Source of the DNA: Ligustrum vulgare
Taxonomy: Eukaryota; Streptophyta; Magnoliopsida; Lamiales; Oleaceae
Direction: 5' to 3'
Assembly: GCA_963555705.1 (NCBI GenBank)
Contig: OY743174.1
Span: 60,844,234 to 60,908,233, forward strand
Length of the DNA stretch: 64,000 nucleotides
This document shows, piece by piece, positions 44,659 through 57,100 of this stretch. Numbering within the stretch: the stretch's first letter is position 1; each line of letters opens with the position of its first letter. The position numbers and the translations under genes were made by a program. The notes under the pieces are model-generated. The model was not told the origin of the DNA and made no database searches. It worked only from the letters and a program-made list of their open reading frames with translations.

Positions 44659-45435
44659 TAGTAAATTGTACAATAGGGGGGTTGGGAATTGAGCGGTTAG
44701 GCTGAATATGGGTGCAACTATGATAGAGTTGAGCCTCTCAAAATCTCAATAAATGCACTTTGAATTCTAATGCCACCAATATGCAATTTTAATTCAATTC
44801 AAGTAATTTATATTGAGAACTTTACTCAGTGTCTTTTTGTCCTTCTGGCTAACATTTTGGGCAAATGTTTCCAAGTAAATCTTTGCCTTGGACCTCGTTC
44901 GCTCAGCCATACTTGAATAGAATTCCCCATGCTTGTGTAGTGGAAAATTATTCTGGGAAAAAAGAAAAAAATGTTACATCAGAAGTTTGAAGCAATTAGA
45001 TTTCGATTTTTCTTTACATAGTGAACAACTACAGACTTTTTGAATTCCTCAATATAAATGGTCCAACAAAATTTCTTTCAGGTCTGTGCATATGCAAGCA
45101 AGAATAGAACAATACCAGAAAGAGTAAAAGGGTGCCATGATATTCTGAAATTTCAGGAACAAGATGCAATGGATAACAATTTCTACTCTCTGTGTGCATC
45201 ACATGCTTTGAGGCGTTCATTAATGAATGTCGTAAAAGGTCTTGTCAATAGTATCTATGGCGTGCATTACTACACGCCGTAAAAATCAATTATGGCATTT
45301 ACGCTGTAATTTTTTTTTGGAACATACCGACCCACCCAAAGGAAGAAGCGGACCACTCCATTTCTCTCCAGTCCAATTCTTCACAACCTCTCAATTTCAG
45401 AAATTTACCCTCGCTCCCTTACCCAAAAAAAATGT

Positions 45436-45654
45436 TTGAGAATCGCCTCCGCCACTGCCGTTCTCTCAATCAGACTTCACCAATTCGAAAATCAAGGCAA
45501 TGTTTTACGGGGCAGCCAGGTTATAGTTCTTAGCATGGCTGATCACCAAGCGGTAACTGATGAATTCCAGGACATCAAGCTTTGGTGGTCCTCCAACCAT
45601 GTCACTTCCAACACAATCCATTTCATCCTAGATAGCATGAATATTTTGCGCTGA
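45436..45654 (+). other. leader-like open segment of the block D transposon
   Basis: A 72-codon frame whose upstream region is CT-rich (CCCACCCAAAGG...TTTCTCTCC), as in CACTA first exons. The same frame in block E is split by a MITE (60350-60724). The composition gives no support for a specific protein. Confidence 0.3.
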
Positions 45655-45873
45655 TTTATTGCAATGTTAACAAATTCTTGAAATTTCTATTTTGTACTCC
45701 TTGTTTCATTATATTGTTTGGGACTACTTGCCTGTACCATAATGAAACCAGTGATAAATTTACCTTTCCCAAGGTCAGCATACATTTCATTCTTTATATA
45801 TTACCTATTAATTTTGTGCCAGGTTTATTAATGAGAGGATTGAATCTCTAGTTATTTCAAGAAGAAAGACTTA

Positions 45874-46185
45874 TCAAGAAAGTAAGGCGACACATGTGAC
45901 ATCGCAATCAAAGTAAGGCAATACATGCGACGACGCAGTCAAAATCAAATGGATCGTCAAAGATATCATCCGATTTTTCTCAGTTTGTATTCCATCAAGC
46001 AAGGACCAGTCTAAAAGTGATGTTGAGATTTTTGTTTCATACAAATGGGACACTTCTTTCCAAAGGTCCAATATTCTTTCCCTCAATACACTACTGTCCA
46101 TTCGGTCTTGGAGTTCTTTACCAGAAACAAACAATATTGGTGAGGTTTCAACAACACCACTCTGGTGGAGAATGGGGAGATATGT
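45874..46185 (-). pseudogene. unknown protein fragment conserved in blocks D and E (copy D)
   Basis: The open frame reads ILHQSGVVETSPILFVSGKE, LQDRMDSSVLRERILDLWKE, VSHLYETKISTSLLDWSLLD, then a hydrophobic tail to a stop. The core 86 codons differ from copy E at six residues, without stops. No family is recognised. The position inside a CACTA-like unit suggests an element-encoded or captured exon. Confidence 0.4.
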
Positions 46186-47637
46186 TATATATATAGCTTC
46201 TCATTGAAAATTTGAGGCCTTGGCTCCAGAAAATTTTGATAATATGTGGACAAAAGGAAGAAATTACAGAAATGAGAAATGTGCAAATCAGCTGGCTGAT
46301 TTTGATAAACACCTCTTCAGTGGGGTAAACTCATTGAAGTAGTCAAAAGTTCTTAGTCAGCAGAAGAAAAAGAAATTAGATGAAAGCTACGTTTTTTATG
46401 GCGTGATTTTACGGTTCGTGTTCTGCACACCTTAAGTATGTCACTTTTTACAGCATAGCTTTTTACGAGCAATGCGCGCCGTTGAAAGCAAATTTTGTTG
46501 TATATCTAAAACCAAACACCACGTGTTTTTTCCATCAAGTTACTATACTGGTACTTCCCATGTTGATTTCAATGTTACTTCTAATAGCCATTTCTCTTTT
46601 CTATATAGTTGAATAACTAAGTCTCTTATTGGTTATTGCTTTTTTTGTATTAAAAATAATAATAATAATAATAAAATAAAATAAAATCACCATTAACTGT
46701 ACTCAAAATCTTCTTGATACCTGAAGATCACACTGTAAAAAAATTGTGTTCTCTCCATTTTGGAAGCCTTATTTCTTATACTTGAAGACCCTTATGTTCT
46801 CAACAATTGATAGATCTGAATTCATACTGTCTCTCGCTTCATTTTATTGATGATTTTTAATTATCAACTTAAATTATCATGGGTAAGTGAGCAAAATAAA
46901 TCAATAAGTCCATAATTATTTTGATTCCATGACAAACCTGAGATTTTCAGATTATTAGTAAAAGCAGATTTTAGTTAATATTTTAGTTGACCTTGTACAA
47001 ATTTATTAACGCAAGTTTAACCAAATAAATAAACCTTTTTACTATTAAACATTTGTTTTCATGCAATTATAGAGTTAATATTTCCAATAAAAAGTAACAA
47101 TGAAAATCTAAGAAATTTAATTAGAAGATGAAAGGCAAATATAAAAGAAGCATACCATTTCTGTGTTGAGATAAAAGATTCTGCTGCTTTTGATGTAGCT
47201 CCAAGTACAAGTTTCAAACTGGTTTATACAAAAATATTATCAATATATGTCTGGAAGAATTACTTCATATACCTTGACGGTCGATAGTTAGGATAGTTCA
47301 ATGATAAAAATAATCATATAAAAAGAAAAGAGAAATTATAATGTCCTTAATAGACATTTGCATATAATCATTTTCTTCCCTTAGCAAATGATAATAAACT
47401 CTGAATAGTTTAGTTTGGTGTTCAAAATGATAGCAAGTTTTATTGAATAGTAAACTACACTTGTTAAAATTACTTGGCTTTAAATATGCGCAATGAAGTG
47501 TATATTGAACACGTTAATTATTGTTATTAGCCATATTTAGAAGACAGGGTTGTGATAAATGTATATAGGAAACGATCACTATCCACGATGGGCAAGTGTT
47601 AATGTGTTCACCGTGAATGTGATGTCGAAACGTGTCC

Positions 47638-47661
47638 AGTATATATATATATATATATATT
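47638..47661. repeat. (TA)n microsatellite in block D
   Basis: A short TA run replaces the right arm of the palindromic element that is complete in block E (62928-63073). Confidence 0.85.
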
Positions 47662-48359
47662 TTATAGATGATTTAAATGTAGTATATATAGAAAACTTAT
47701 TCCAATTGTTTGTACCATCGATCTATACATTCTCACAATGTTGATTTTAACTACGACGGATGAAGTTCAATTAGGGACATATACTAATGAATTTACAAAA
47801 ATTATTTTTCTCTATAGCTGATTAAAAGTGCACAGAAGGTACCTAAAATTGGATTGTTCATAACATATATAAATATGTAAGTTTTCTCAATATCGATTTT
47901 TACCATACAATTAATCAAGCTTCACCACAATAAATATTTGTAGAGACTGAAATTCCTATACAGATTTAGTGGTGGAAAATGGTTTTCATTTTTTAAAATT
48001 AAAAAAATAATAATAAATAAACTTGCTGACTCATTTATTGACGATAACAAATGGTTTTTGAGAGAATCGTCACTCATCCGCAAAAAAATATCAAATAAAT
48101 TTAAAAAAAAAATGATGACCTACAATGACAAGCCATGTTTTGTAAATGTTAATAACCATATAAATACTAAAAAGGATAGTGAAAATGATCGATCATACAA
48201 AACTATGACAAATGTTCATAAAAGAGAATTAACAATGAATAAATATACCGAGTGATGTGATTCGTTGATAAAACCGTTTAAAAAAAAAGTATATAACCAA
48301 TATACCATTGCTTATCGAAATCTAGTAATCTATTTTTGTAGAAAATAAATATTACCTTT

Positions 48360-48979
48360 AAAATGCAATTGAGGCCATCTGGGCAAGGTCGATTAAATGG
48401 GCCGACCTTAGCTAGAAAGGCCGGACTTAACAGGAAGGGTCGACCTTAACAAATGAGGTCGACCTTAACACTTAGATTCACAGCCTTATTAAATATTTGA
48501 CGAGGTTGCATTTTAGGTCGATTTGCAGGAAAATTTCCCCCATTTCCATTCTGCTAGAGATATAAAGACGAATTTATATCCTATAGAAACTACATTTGTT
48601 GTCGATGTAGCTTCTGTACTTTATCTTGGTGGGAGAAGAATAGCGTGTCTCATTTATTCTCTCGTTTTCTCGTCTCTACATTGCTCCTCGAACTATAAGC
48701 TATTGGCTCCAAGTGTTGAGTGTCATTTGAAGCTTTGGTTAGCTATTTTGACCTTTCTATGATTATATATTTAGTATTTTTGCTATTTTAATGTATGCTC
48801 TGCACTAGTAGCATTAACCTTAGAATACCGTTCGAAAATTAGTTTGATAAGCACACACATCCTATTATCGGACTGTTTGATGTTTACACACTAATCTTTG
48901 AATTGTCTCATATTTGGACAATTAGAAATTGATGCCTGAGTAACAAGTTGTGTTATTACATATTTTTCCTGTGACTGCC
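48360..48979. other. non-coding stretch with GGTCGACCTTA repeats
   Basis: Begins exactly where the D/E similarity ends. Positions 48385-48475 contain four related GGTCGACCTTA-type motifs. The rest shows no gene. It may belong to the left part of the following CACTA element, whose terminus I could not find. Confidence 0.5.
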
Positions 48980-50842
48980 TTAAGGGTGACGGCTTAAGCG
49001 AGGATCCACACCGAGGTGGGAATTGCGTCCCACCTCAATGCAAGGCCAGTAAGATTTTTTTCTTTTATGATTTTTTTCATAATCATTCAATATTGATGTT
49101 AGATCACACTGAAGTGTGTTTGATTTTATTTCATTTTTTTGTGCAACGTAGCACCTCTGACAAAGAGGAGAGGCAAGAATCGAAGCATGAACCCCAACAA
49201 ACTGTTCGCAAGGCAGGACAAAAACTTGCATTCAATTCAACCATCAAAACTAGTGACAATAAGCTCGCTGGGAGATAACGTAGCGACATTCAGTTGCTTA
49301 GTCGGGACAGCAGGATGGCAATTAATTCTAGTAGAATTAAAACATTGGGTTTGGCAGCAGGTCAATGTAGGCAGCAGTACATATGTTTGACATTATATAT
49401 TTCATTCATATTTTAGCAAATGAAAGCAGTTCATTGTTTTAAAATTTTTCTTGTAGCAATTTTTGACTTGAAGGTTGATGTGCCACTAGAGAAGCACCCT
49501 TGGGTTGACCGCGGAATCGATAGGGATGCCGTCATTTTATATAGAGAGTACAAGAGTAGTTCCAACAAGCACTATAGGAAGCACATCATGTGCCTCCCGT
49601 ATCGAGACATCTCCATGACTAAATGGGCGAAGTGCGATGAGTTGTTCAGGAGTTCAAAGTTTCTTATAAGTATACACATTTCATTTTATACTTATGTAAC
49701 CGATGTTCCTATATATTAGTTATTTCATAACAATAATTGTACTTTGTGTTATTCAGACAAGATCAAAAAGGAAGAAGGCTAACAGTGCTCGACAAAAATA
49801 TTCGAGTCTGCAAGGGTTTAAAATCATCGTGGCGACCCAACATACTAGCGTAAATCCTCCATTTGATTAGTTTTTCAATTGGGACTACTAATTTTACATT
49901 TTAAACTAACATTGGAACCACATTTTTGGAATAGGAACCCCAAACACGGGAGGGACCGGGACTTATAGATACACGGAAGTCCATTCACACCCAAGCGGGT
50001 GAGAGTGGTGAAGAGTGGGTTAGTCTCGATGCTAAGCGGGATTACGTAAGTTAACTATCAATTTTCAACCACGGTTCATCTCATTCTAGAGTTTGAATTA
50101 TCTTTTGTTTTACACTAATTAATTATTCTTATTTAATTATTCAGGCAGTCTTGGTGGTGAAAAAGGAGACCTCGACACAACAAGTCAGTTGCAGTTGGAC
50201 AGCAGCGACGAGCACGACATCTTACATGAGGTGATTTAAGAGTGGCGAGGTCACATCCACGTAGTTGGCCTGAAAGTCACTGGCATTTTCGGGGCTCTAC
50301 CACGTCACGAGCCAAACATGGTTTGTCTCGAGGTTGCAAAGCTACAGAATATCGTCGCTACTCAAAGTTCTCAACTAGCCAACACTTTTTAGGTGATCAT
50401 TAGGGTCTTTTTTTTTTTTTTTTGTGTTTGTAAAGTAATTTTGGTTTCAAGGATTTTCATGTTATTTTCAATATTATATTCGATATTTTGTTATTAATTC
50501 ACTCGAATTATTGTTATTTGTGTAATTTAATTAAATTAGAAAAAAACAATTTTCTTCATTTTTAAAAACAAATTATTAATTTAAAAAAATGAAATTTCCT
50601 GTACAACGACGATAGAAGTCTTCGCAGTATATTCAGGAAAGAGTTACGACAAAGATTGTCGCAATAAATTTTGAAAAGAACAATGAGCGACGACATGTTT
50701 GTCATCGTAAAACAGCAACACGCATGAGCCTGTTGCAACGACTCCTAGCGACGGCTTTGTTTTCGGAGTAACTTAATTATGATGACTATTTTGGTTTCAA
50801 CGATGACATTTGTCGTCCCTGTAAGTCCTTTTTCTCGTAGTA
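48980..50842 (+). mobile_element. decayed CACTA element with TNPA-like gene
   Basis: The right end reads CCTTTTTCTCGTAGTAG, close to an inverted CACTACGAGAAAAAGG terminus with one extra base. It is preceded by subterminal motifs such as GAGCGACGACATGTTTGTCATCG (from 50686). The interior encodes En/Spm-type transposase exons. No left terminus is seen, so the element is truncated or rearranged. Confidence 0.6.
49457..50392 (+). pseudogene. En/Spm TNPA-like transposase exons
   Basis: Exon 49457-49679 encodes DLKVDVPLEKHPWVDRGIDR and ISMTKWAKCDELFRSSKF. Exon 49757-49849 encodes RSKRKKANSARQKYSSLQGF. Exon 49935-50045 encodes EPQTREGPGLIDTRKSIHTQ and EEWVSLDAKRDY. Their spacing and motifs (SKxxKAN, TREGPGLID, W.SLDAK..Y) match the plant Ptta/En/Spm transposase domain. 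A last exon from about 50146 ends in a helical tail (VAKLQNIVATQSSQL) in a frame with a stop (EVI*EWRG). It is a pseudogene, possibly with an older 5' exon at 49139-49278. Confidence 0.7.
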
Positions 50843-51345
50843 GGTTAGGATGAATATTGGTGCAAATGTGATAGAGTTAAGCCTCGCAAAAAGCTCAATA
50901 AATGCACTTAGAATTCTAGTACTATCAATATTCAATCTTAATTCAATTCAAGCTTATTTATATTCAGATTTTTACCCCGTGACAGCCCCACGGTCTTTTT
51001 GTCCTTCTGGCTAACATTTGGGGCAAAAGTTTCCAAGTTAATCTTTGCCTTGGATCTCGTTCGCCCAGCCATACCCATACTTGAATAGAATTCCCCATGT
51101 TGTGTGATGGAAAATTACTCTGGGCTAAAAGAGAAAAATGTTATATCAGAAGTTTGAAATAGTAAGATTTCGATTTTTCTTGGCATAGCGAACAACTACA
51201 TACATTTTGAATTCCACAATATAAATGGTCCTAATAGACCTATTGGCAACAGAGCCGATATGTGACAACTGACTGGCAGATCTTGCCTCTTTCCAACTCC
51301 ACTAAATGGCTTTTTTCCTTTATTCTTTTCTTTTTTTTCTTCCTC
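50843..51345. repeat. partial third copy of A/B sequence
   Basis: GGATGAATATTGGTGCAAAT and the following 350 bp parallel 34376-34760 and 44696-45060. From about 51240 the sequence instead follows the segment at 35700-35820 (ATTGGCAACA..., CTCCACTAAATGGC). It directly abuts the CACTA-type right end, as in A and B, so the three copies share the same element-flank junction. Confidence 0.75.
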
Positions 51346-52169
51346 CTTATAAGGTTGAAGTTCAGCCATTAAAGGTTAAATCTAAATACAGACTTCTAAC
51401 TTCAACTATAGTGAATCAAAAGGTTAAATATGTAATTCAGGGTTGATGCATGTAAAAAGCAGTTTATATAAATCTATAGTGTTGTAAATTATTCCATAAC
51501 CTAATTAATACCTAACCTTACCTAATTTATATTATTTGTTTGTAGGTATGAATGACTTATTATGCCCCTATTGAATTATATAAATAGAGGCCTAAATTTT
51601 GTAAATGAACACATTTTGAATTGAATGAGACACGACTCTCTAGTCAATTGAATAATATGACGGGGGTATGCTCTACAGTTGCATCTAAATGATGAACCTC
51701 AGTATCAGAAACCTGATTATTATTAATCAACGCGAACCACTCAATTAAATCCCATATTGTTGCTAAGACTACTGGAATTGCAAAATTGATCTTGAAGATG
51801 AAAACTTTGATGAAAAAAAATGAGAAGAGAAAAGTTGCTTCATGCTCGGGAGATTTGTGAAAATTTAGATTAAAGGCACGACTGCAGTTGTGATCATGGT
51901 GTCCAACACTAACTTGGTGGAAATTAACAAAAGTCCACCACCTTGGTAGGTATAGTGGTAAGATTTTAAATCGTTTCATTATAATTATGCATATTAATTA
52001 TATGATTAACATTAACAATATTCACAACTAATTAACATTAATCTGTGATCAATAAATTAAAGAGTTTAAACAAGGTATAAGTAATATAATTATTGTCATA
52101 CCGTGATGGATTGAGCCATTATGGACTGAATTTATACCTTAACTGGATATGACTCATTATTGTAACGGA
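51346..52169. other. non-coding stretch, possible LTR remnant
   Basis: A TATA-like TATATAAATAGAGG at 51577-51590 followed by a GA-rich transcript-start-like region resembles the core of a retrotransposon LTR. No borders, primer site or coding domain can be defined. The minus frame 51644-51979 is not recognised. Confidence 0.4.
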
Positions 52170-52389
52170 TTAGACTATGGAAAAATTACATAAAACCTTG
52201 TGTTTCAAATATGCAATTCAAAAATCATGTGAAGGAAATCTTATTTTCAAAATTCAGGTATTAATTCATTTAGTTAGGTGTTTAATAATTAAAAATAAAT
52301 ATAATGATATATATAAGATAAACATAATTATCTAGACTACTATATATTATATTAAAACTAATATAATATTAAATCAAAATTTCAAATTT

Positions 52390-54190
52390 TGACGTCACAA
52401 CCTACCATCACCCCACCCACCCACCCCCATCCCAACCCCAACCCCACTCGACCATACCCGACCTCATTGCAAAGTGACAAATTGATATCACCCTAACCAC
52501 ATCCCCCGACCCCACCCACCCACCCACCATGCCCACCGCAAAAATAAGTTTATTTTTATTTTCTCTCGATGTTTTCTTACACTTCTCCATCCCACTCAAC
52601 CCCAACCCAATCCTACTCGACCCCCCCCCCCCACCCCACCCCACCCCACCGCACCGCAAAGTGACAAATTGATCTCACTCTCACCACATCCCCAGACCCC
52701 ACCCACCCACACCATCTCACCACCTATATCCTACCTCACCCAAAAAATAAGTTTATTTTTATTTTTTCCCAATGTTTTCCTACACTTCCCCATCCCACCC
52801 CAACCCAACCCAACCCAACCCCACTCCACTCCACTCGACCCTACCCTACCCTACCTCATCGCAAAGTGACAAATTGATCTTATCCCAGCCACCCCACCCC
52901 ACCCCACCCTACCCTACATCAAAAATAATTTTTATTTTTTTTCTTTCGATATTTTCCAATCATTCCCCACCCTACCTCATCTTAAAGTGACAAATTGATC
53001 TCACTCTAACCACATCCTCCGACCCCACCACCCACCCCGCCTCACCATCCATATCCTACCCCACCCCAAAAATAAGTTTATTTTTATTTTCTCTCGATGT
53101 TTTCCTACACTTCCCCCAAACCAACCCAACCCACCCCACCCCACCCCGACATAACCCCACTTGACCCTATCCTATCCCACCTCATCGCAAAGTAACAAAT
53201 TGATCTCACCCTAGCCACATCCCCCGACCCCACCCACCAACCCAACCTCACCACCCATATCATATCCCACCCCAAAAATAAGTTTATTTTTATATTGTCC
53301 TGATATTTTCCTACACTTCCCCATCCCATCCCATCCCACCCCACCCCACCCCAACCCCACTCAACTCGACCCTACCCCACTTCATCGCAAAGTGACAAAT
53401 TGATCTTATCCCAGCCACAGACCACGATACACCCTGCCGGCCTCTCCACCCACCCTACCCCACCTCACGGCAAAAACGATTTTTTCCTTCTACTTTTCCA
53501 CCTACCACCACCCAGCCCGACACCACCCTACCGATCCCACCCCATCCTAAAAATGATTTTTTTCCTTCTACTTTTTCACGCCCCCACCCTGCCCACCCCA
53601 CCCCACAAAATGATTTTTTTTTATCTCTCCATGTTTTCCCACCCTACGCCACCACCCACCCCACTCAACAATGATTTTTTTCTTCTAATTTTCTACACCC
53701 ATCCCGCCCCTACCAGCTACCCACCCAATCAATCGCCCCCACCCCACCCAAAAATGATTTTTTTCTTCCACTTTTTCACACCCCACCAAGACCCTACCCT
53801 TGCACCCACCCACCATACCGACCCATCCCATTCCTACCCACCCTCCAAAAATGATTTTTTTCTTCAATTTTTCACACCCCCCACCTCGCTCCCGACCTTA
53901 CCCCGCCACCCACCCAACCAACTGACCCCACCCAAAAATGATTTTTTTTCCTACTTTTTCACACTCCATCTCGACCCTACGCCCGTCACCCAACAACCCC
54001 ATCACTACCCACCCCACCCAAAAATTTTTTTTTTCTTTTCCACACACCATCTCGACCCTATACTCGTCACCCACCAACCCCACCCCTACCCAAAAATAAT
54101 TTTTCTTCTTCTAATTTTCCACACCTCGTCCCTACCCCGCCACCCACCCAACAAACCGACCCCACCCAAAAATGATTTTTTTCTTATACT
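52390..54190. repeat. C-rich tandem arrays, left arm of the foldback element
   Basis: CCCCACC/CCCACCCACC-type sequence with two nested periods. GCAAAGTGACAAATTGAT (or a one- or two-base variant) recurs six times between 52468 and 53404. Further right a shorter unit based on AAAAATGATTTTTTTCTTC plus a C-rich spacer repeats about ten times. Long Pro/His-rich open frames here (such as 53400-54275) result from the repeats. Confidence 0.9.
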
Positions 54191-55570
54191 TTTCCTCGTC
54201 CAATGGTCACAAAAAGTTATAGTTGGTCACATATTATTTATTTATTTGTCACAACTTACTCGTTTTTTTTCATGATTAGTTTATATTTTTTGTCTTAATT
54301 ACCTAATAATTGGTCACATTCCCTACTCGTCATAAGTCACACAAAGTCACATTTAATCGACATTTTGGTTACACTTACCTAATAATTCGATCACCCCACC
54401 CCACCGTACCCTACCCCACCCCCACATGCAAAGTTACAACATGTCACACAATTGGTCATACAATGTCACATTACAAATTTAGTTGAAAAACCTCACTCAC
54501 CTACCCACACATTCTTAAAGTCATAGTTGATCACACAAGGTCATAGTTTGATCACACAAGGTCATAGTTTGGTCACACGAGGTCACAGTTAGATCACAAT
54601 TGGTTTAGTTGCAAAATTTGGTCACAAAAAGTCACAATTCGATCACATAAAGTCACAGTTGATCACACGAAGACACGGTTCGATCACACAAGGTCATATT
54701 TTGGTAACACATGTGACCGAACAATGACATCATGTGATTGAACTATGACCTTGTATGACCGAATTGAGACTTTTTATGATCGAACTTTGACCTTGTATGT
54801 TCAAATCATGACTTTGTGTGATCAAGTACGGGATGTGATCAAAATATTTACTAATTGTGACTTGTGAGAAATGGGGGATGTGACCAAGAAAACTAAGAAT
54901 ACGGAATGTGACCAAATATTAGGTAATTGTAACAAAAATGTTAACTAATTGTGATTGAGGAAACGTGTAAATTATGACCAATAAATAAATAATACGTACC
55001 AATTATATGATAATTTTGATCAATTATATGTAAATGTGATCAAAATATTGACTAATTGTGAGTTTGTGCGACTTATGATAAGTACGAATGTGATCAAGAA
55101 AAACAAGTAAGTTTTGATCAATCAATAAATAAATTGTGAACAATTATTGATGACTATGACCAATTATTAGGTAACATAAATAATATGTAATCAATTATGG
55201 ATCATTGTGACCAATTATATAGATTGTGACCAACTGTGACTTGGTGTGACTATTGGACGAGGACGTGATGTGACCTACAATTGTGTCAAATATAATTATG
55301 TGTGACTGAACTGTGACTTTGTAAGAACGAAGCGTGACTTTATGTGATCGACATGTGACCTCGTGTGATCTAACCATGACCTCGGTTGACCTAATTGTGA
55401 CCTCATGTGACCTAACTGTGACCTCGTTTGACCAAACTGCGACTTTGTGTGACCGAACTTTGACCTTGTGTGACCAACTGTGACTTTGGAGGAGTGGGGT
55501 TTTACAACTAAATTTGTAATTGTGACTCTGTGTGACCTTGTGTGACTTAACTGTGATCTCGTGTCAACTT
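54190..55570. repeat. GGTCACA/TGTGACC-rich palindrome centre
   Basis: Left of 54711 the plus strand repeats motifs such as ATCACACAAGGTCATAGTTT; right of it their complements (TGTGACCGAACTGTGACCTT type). The turn-around shows no spacer. Confidence 0.85.
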
Positions 55571-56548
55571 ACGTTATTGATTGTGATTTTGGGGGTGGGG
55601 ATAGTGGGGTAGAGGTCGGGTAGGGCTAGAAAAGGTAGAAGAAATCATTTTTTATGGTGAGGTAGAGTCGGGGTTGGAAAACTAGAAGAAAAAAATCATT
55701 TTTTTGGTGGGTGAGGGTAGGGTAGGGTGGGGTGGGTCAGGGTGGGGAAAAGTAGAAGAAAATAATAATTTTTTGGAGTGGGGTGGGTGTGTGTGTGTGT
55801 GAATAGGGTGGGGTCGAGGTCGGGTTGGGGTTGGAAAAAGTAAAAGAAAAAAATTATTTTTAGCGTTGGTGGGTGCGTGGGTGGGGTGGGGTAGGGTGGG
55901 TTGAGATTAGGTGGTTGGTGTGAAGTGTGAAAAAATAGAAGAAAAATAATTTTTTGATGGGGTATGGTTGGTGGCGGGGTGCGGTGGGATGGGGTGGGGC
56001 GGTTGGGGGAAGTGTGAAAAAATAGAAAAAAAATCTTTTTTGGATGGGGGTAGGGTGCAGTGGGATACGATGGGGCGATTGAGGTGAAGTGTGAAAAAAT
56101 AGAAGAAAAATCATTTTTGGGTGGGGTGGGTTGCGGTGGGGTTGCTAGGATGGGGTGTAGTGGGATTGTTAGAGTGGGGTGTGAAAATATAGAAGAAAAA
56201 TCATATTTGGATGGGGTGGGTGAGTGGCGAGGTAGGGTCGGGGAGGGGTGTGGAAAATTAGGAGAAACAAATTAATTTTGGGTGGGGTGGGGGATGGGTG
56301 GTGGGGCAGGGTCTGGGCGAGTCGTGAAAAAGTAGTAAAAAAATTTATTTTGGATGAGGTGGGTTGGGGTAGGGTTTGGGGCAAGGCTGGTGAGGGAGTC
56401 GAAAATTAGAAGAAAAAAATTAATTTTGGATGTGGTGGGTGGGGATGACGGGGTAGGATAGGGTAGGGTCTGGGCGAGTTGTGGAAAAGTAGTAAAAAAA
56501 ATTCATTGTTGGTGAGGTGAGGTGAGGTGGGGAAGGGTGGAAAAATAT

Positions 56549-56587
<39 letters not shown>

Positions 56588-56950
56588 TAATTTTGGAGTG
56601 GGGTGGGGTGGGTGTAATGGGATGGGACTAGTGGGTGGGTGATTGGGTGGGGTGTGGTTGGGTGAGATGAGAAAAAAATTGAAATAAAATCATTATTGTG
56701 GTGTGGTGTGGTGGGTGGGGTGGGGTGGGTGAGTGAGTGGTGGCGGGGTGGTTGGTGGGATGGTGGGGTTGGGTTGGGGGGTGGGGTGGGTAAGGTGGTG
56801 TTGGGCGTGGGGGTGAGTGTGGAAAAGTAAAAGGCAAAAAATTATTTTATGGGTGGGGTGGGTGGGTGGGGGTAGGGTCGGGTAGGTGGTTGAGTGTCGG
56901 GGTGGGTGGGGTGAGTGCGGGGTTGGGTTGAGATGGAATTGTTGTGGATT
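55570..56950. repeat. G-rich tandem arrays, right arm of the foldback element
   Basis: GGGGTGGGGTGGG-type runs alternating with AGAAGAAAAATCATTTTT, the complement of the left-arm unit, and a 34-base A-run at 56550-56584. The plus strand has many closely spaced runs of three to five G. Confidence 0.9.
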
Positions 56951-57047
56951 ATGTATTATTTTGATTTTATTATTTAATATTAGCCTTTGTTTGGTAACTC
57001 ATTATAATTATTATAATATTGTATTAATTAATTAACTAATTAATACC

Positions 57048-57052
<5 letters not shown>

Positions 57053-57093
<41 letters not shown>
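57053..57093. repeat. poly(A) tract near the right end of the foldback element
   Basis: About 41 A, located between ATACCTGATTT and TCTTAAGTTTG. The mirrored place in the left arm (about 52235) has no such run, so it expanded after the arms diverged. Confidence 0.9.

Positions 57094-57100
<7 letters not shown>

Larger units (their letters stand above)
39670..45209. repeat. block B, second copy of block A
   Basis: Contiguous copy of the sequence found at 19690-21260, 27918-28348 and 30788-34884, without the CACTA element, the solo LTR or the hAT-like MITE. The three insertions are therefore younger than the duplication, or the duplication preserved the uninterrupted state. It ends abruptly at CACATGCTTT, where block D begins. 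Confidence 0.85.
45210..48359. repeat. block D (duplicated at 60025-63836)
   Basis: From GCGTTCATTAATGAATGTCG to GAAAATAAATATTACCTTTA it parallels 60025-63836 in the same orientation. The first 1.3 kb has transposon features (ACGCCGTAAAA subterminal motifs; CACTA-type right end at 46501, eroded here). The remaining 1.9 kb is AT-rich flank duplicated with it. D lacks the three insertions seen in E. Confidence 0.85.

Noticed and set aside
51644..51979. 111-codon minus-strand frame
   Set aside because: No recognisable motif; downstream of a possible LTR remnant and probably chance.
53400..54275. 291-codon Pro/His/Phe-rich open frame
   Set aside because: It arises from the C-rich tandem arrays of the foldback element, lacks any domain and has a periodic composition. 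The same holds for the shorter frames at 52408-53344, 55860-56384 and 56628-56837.
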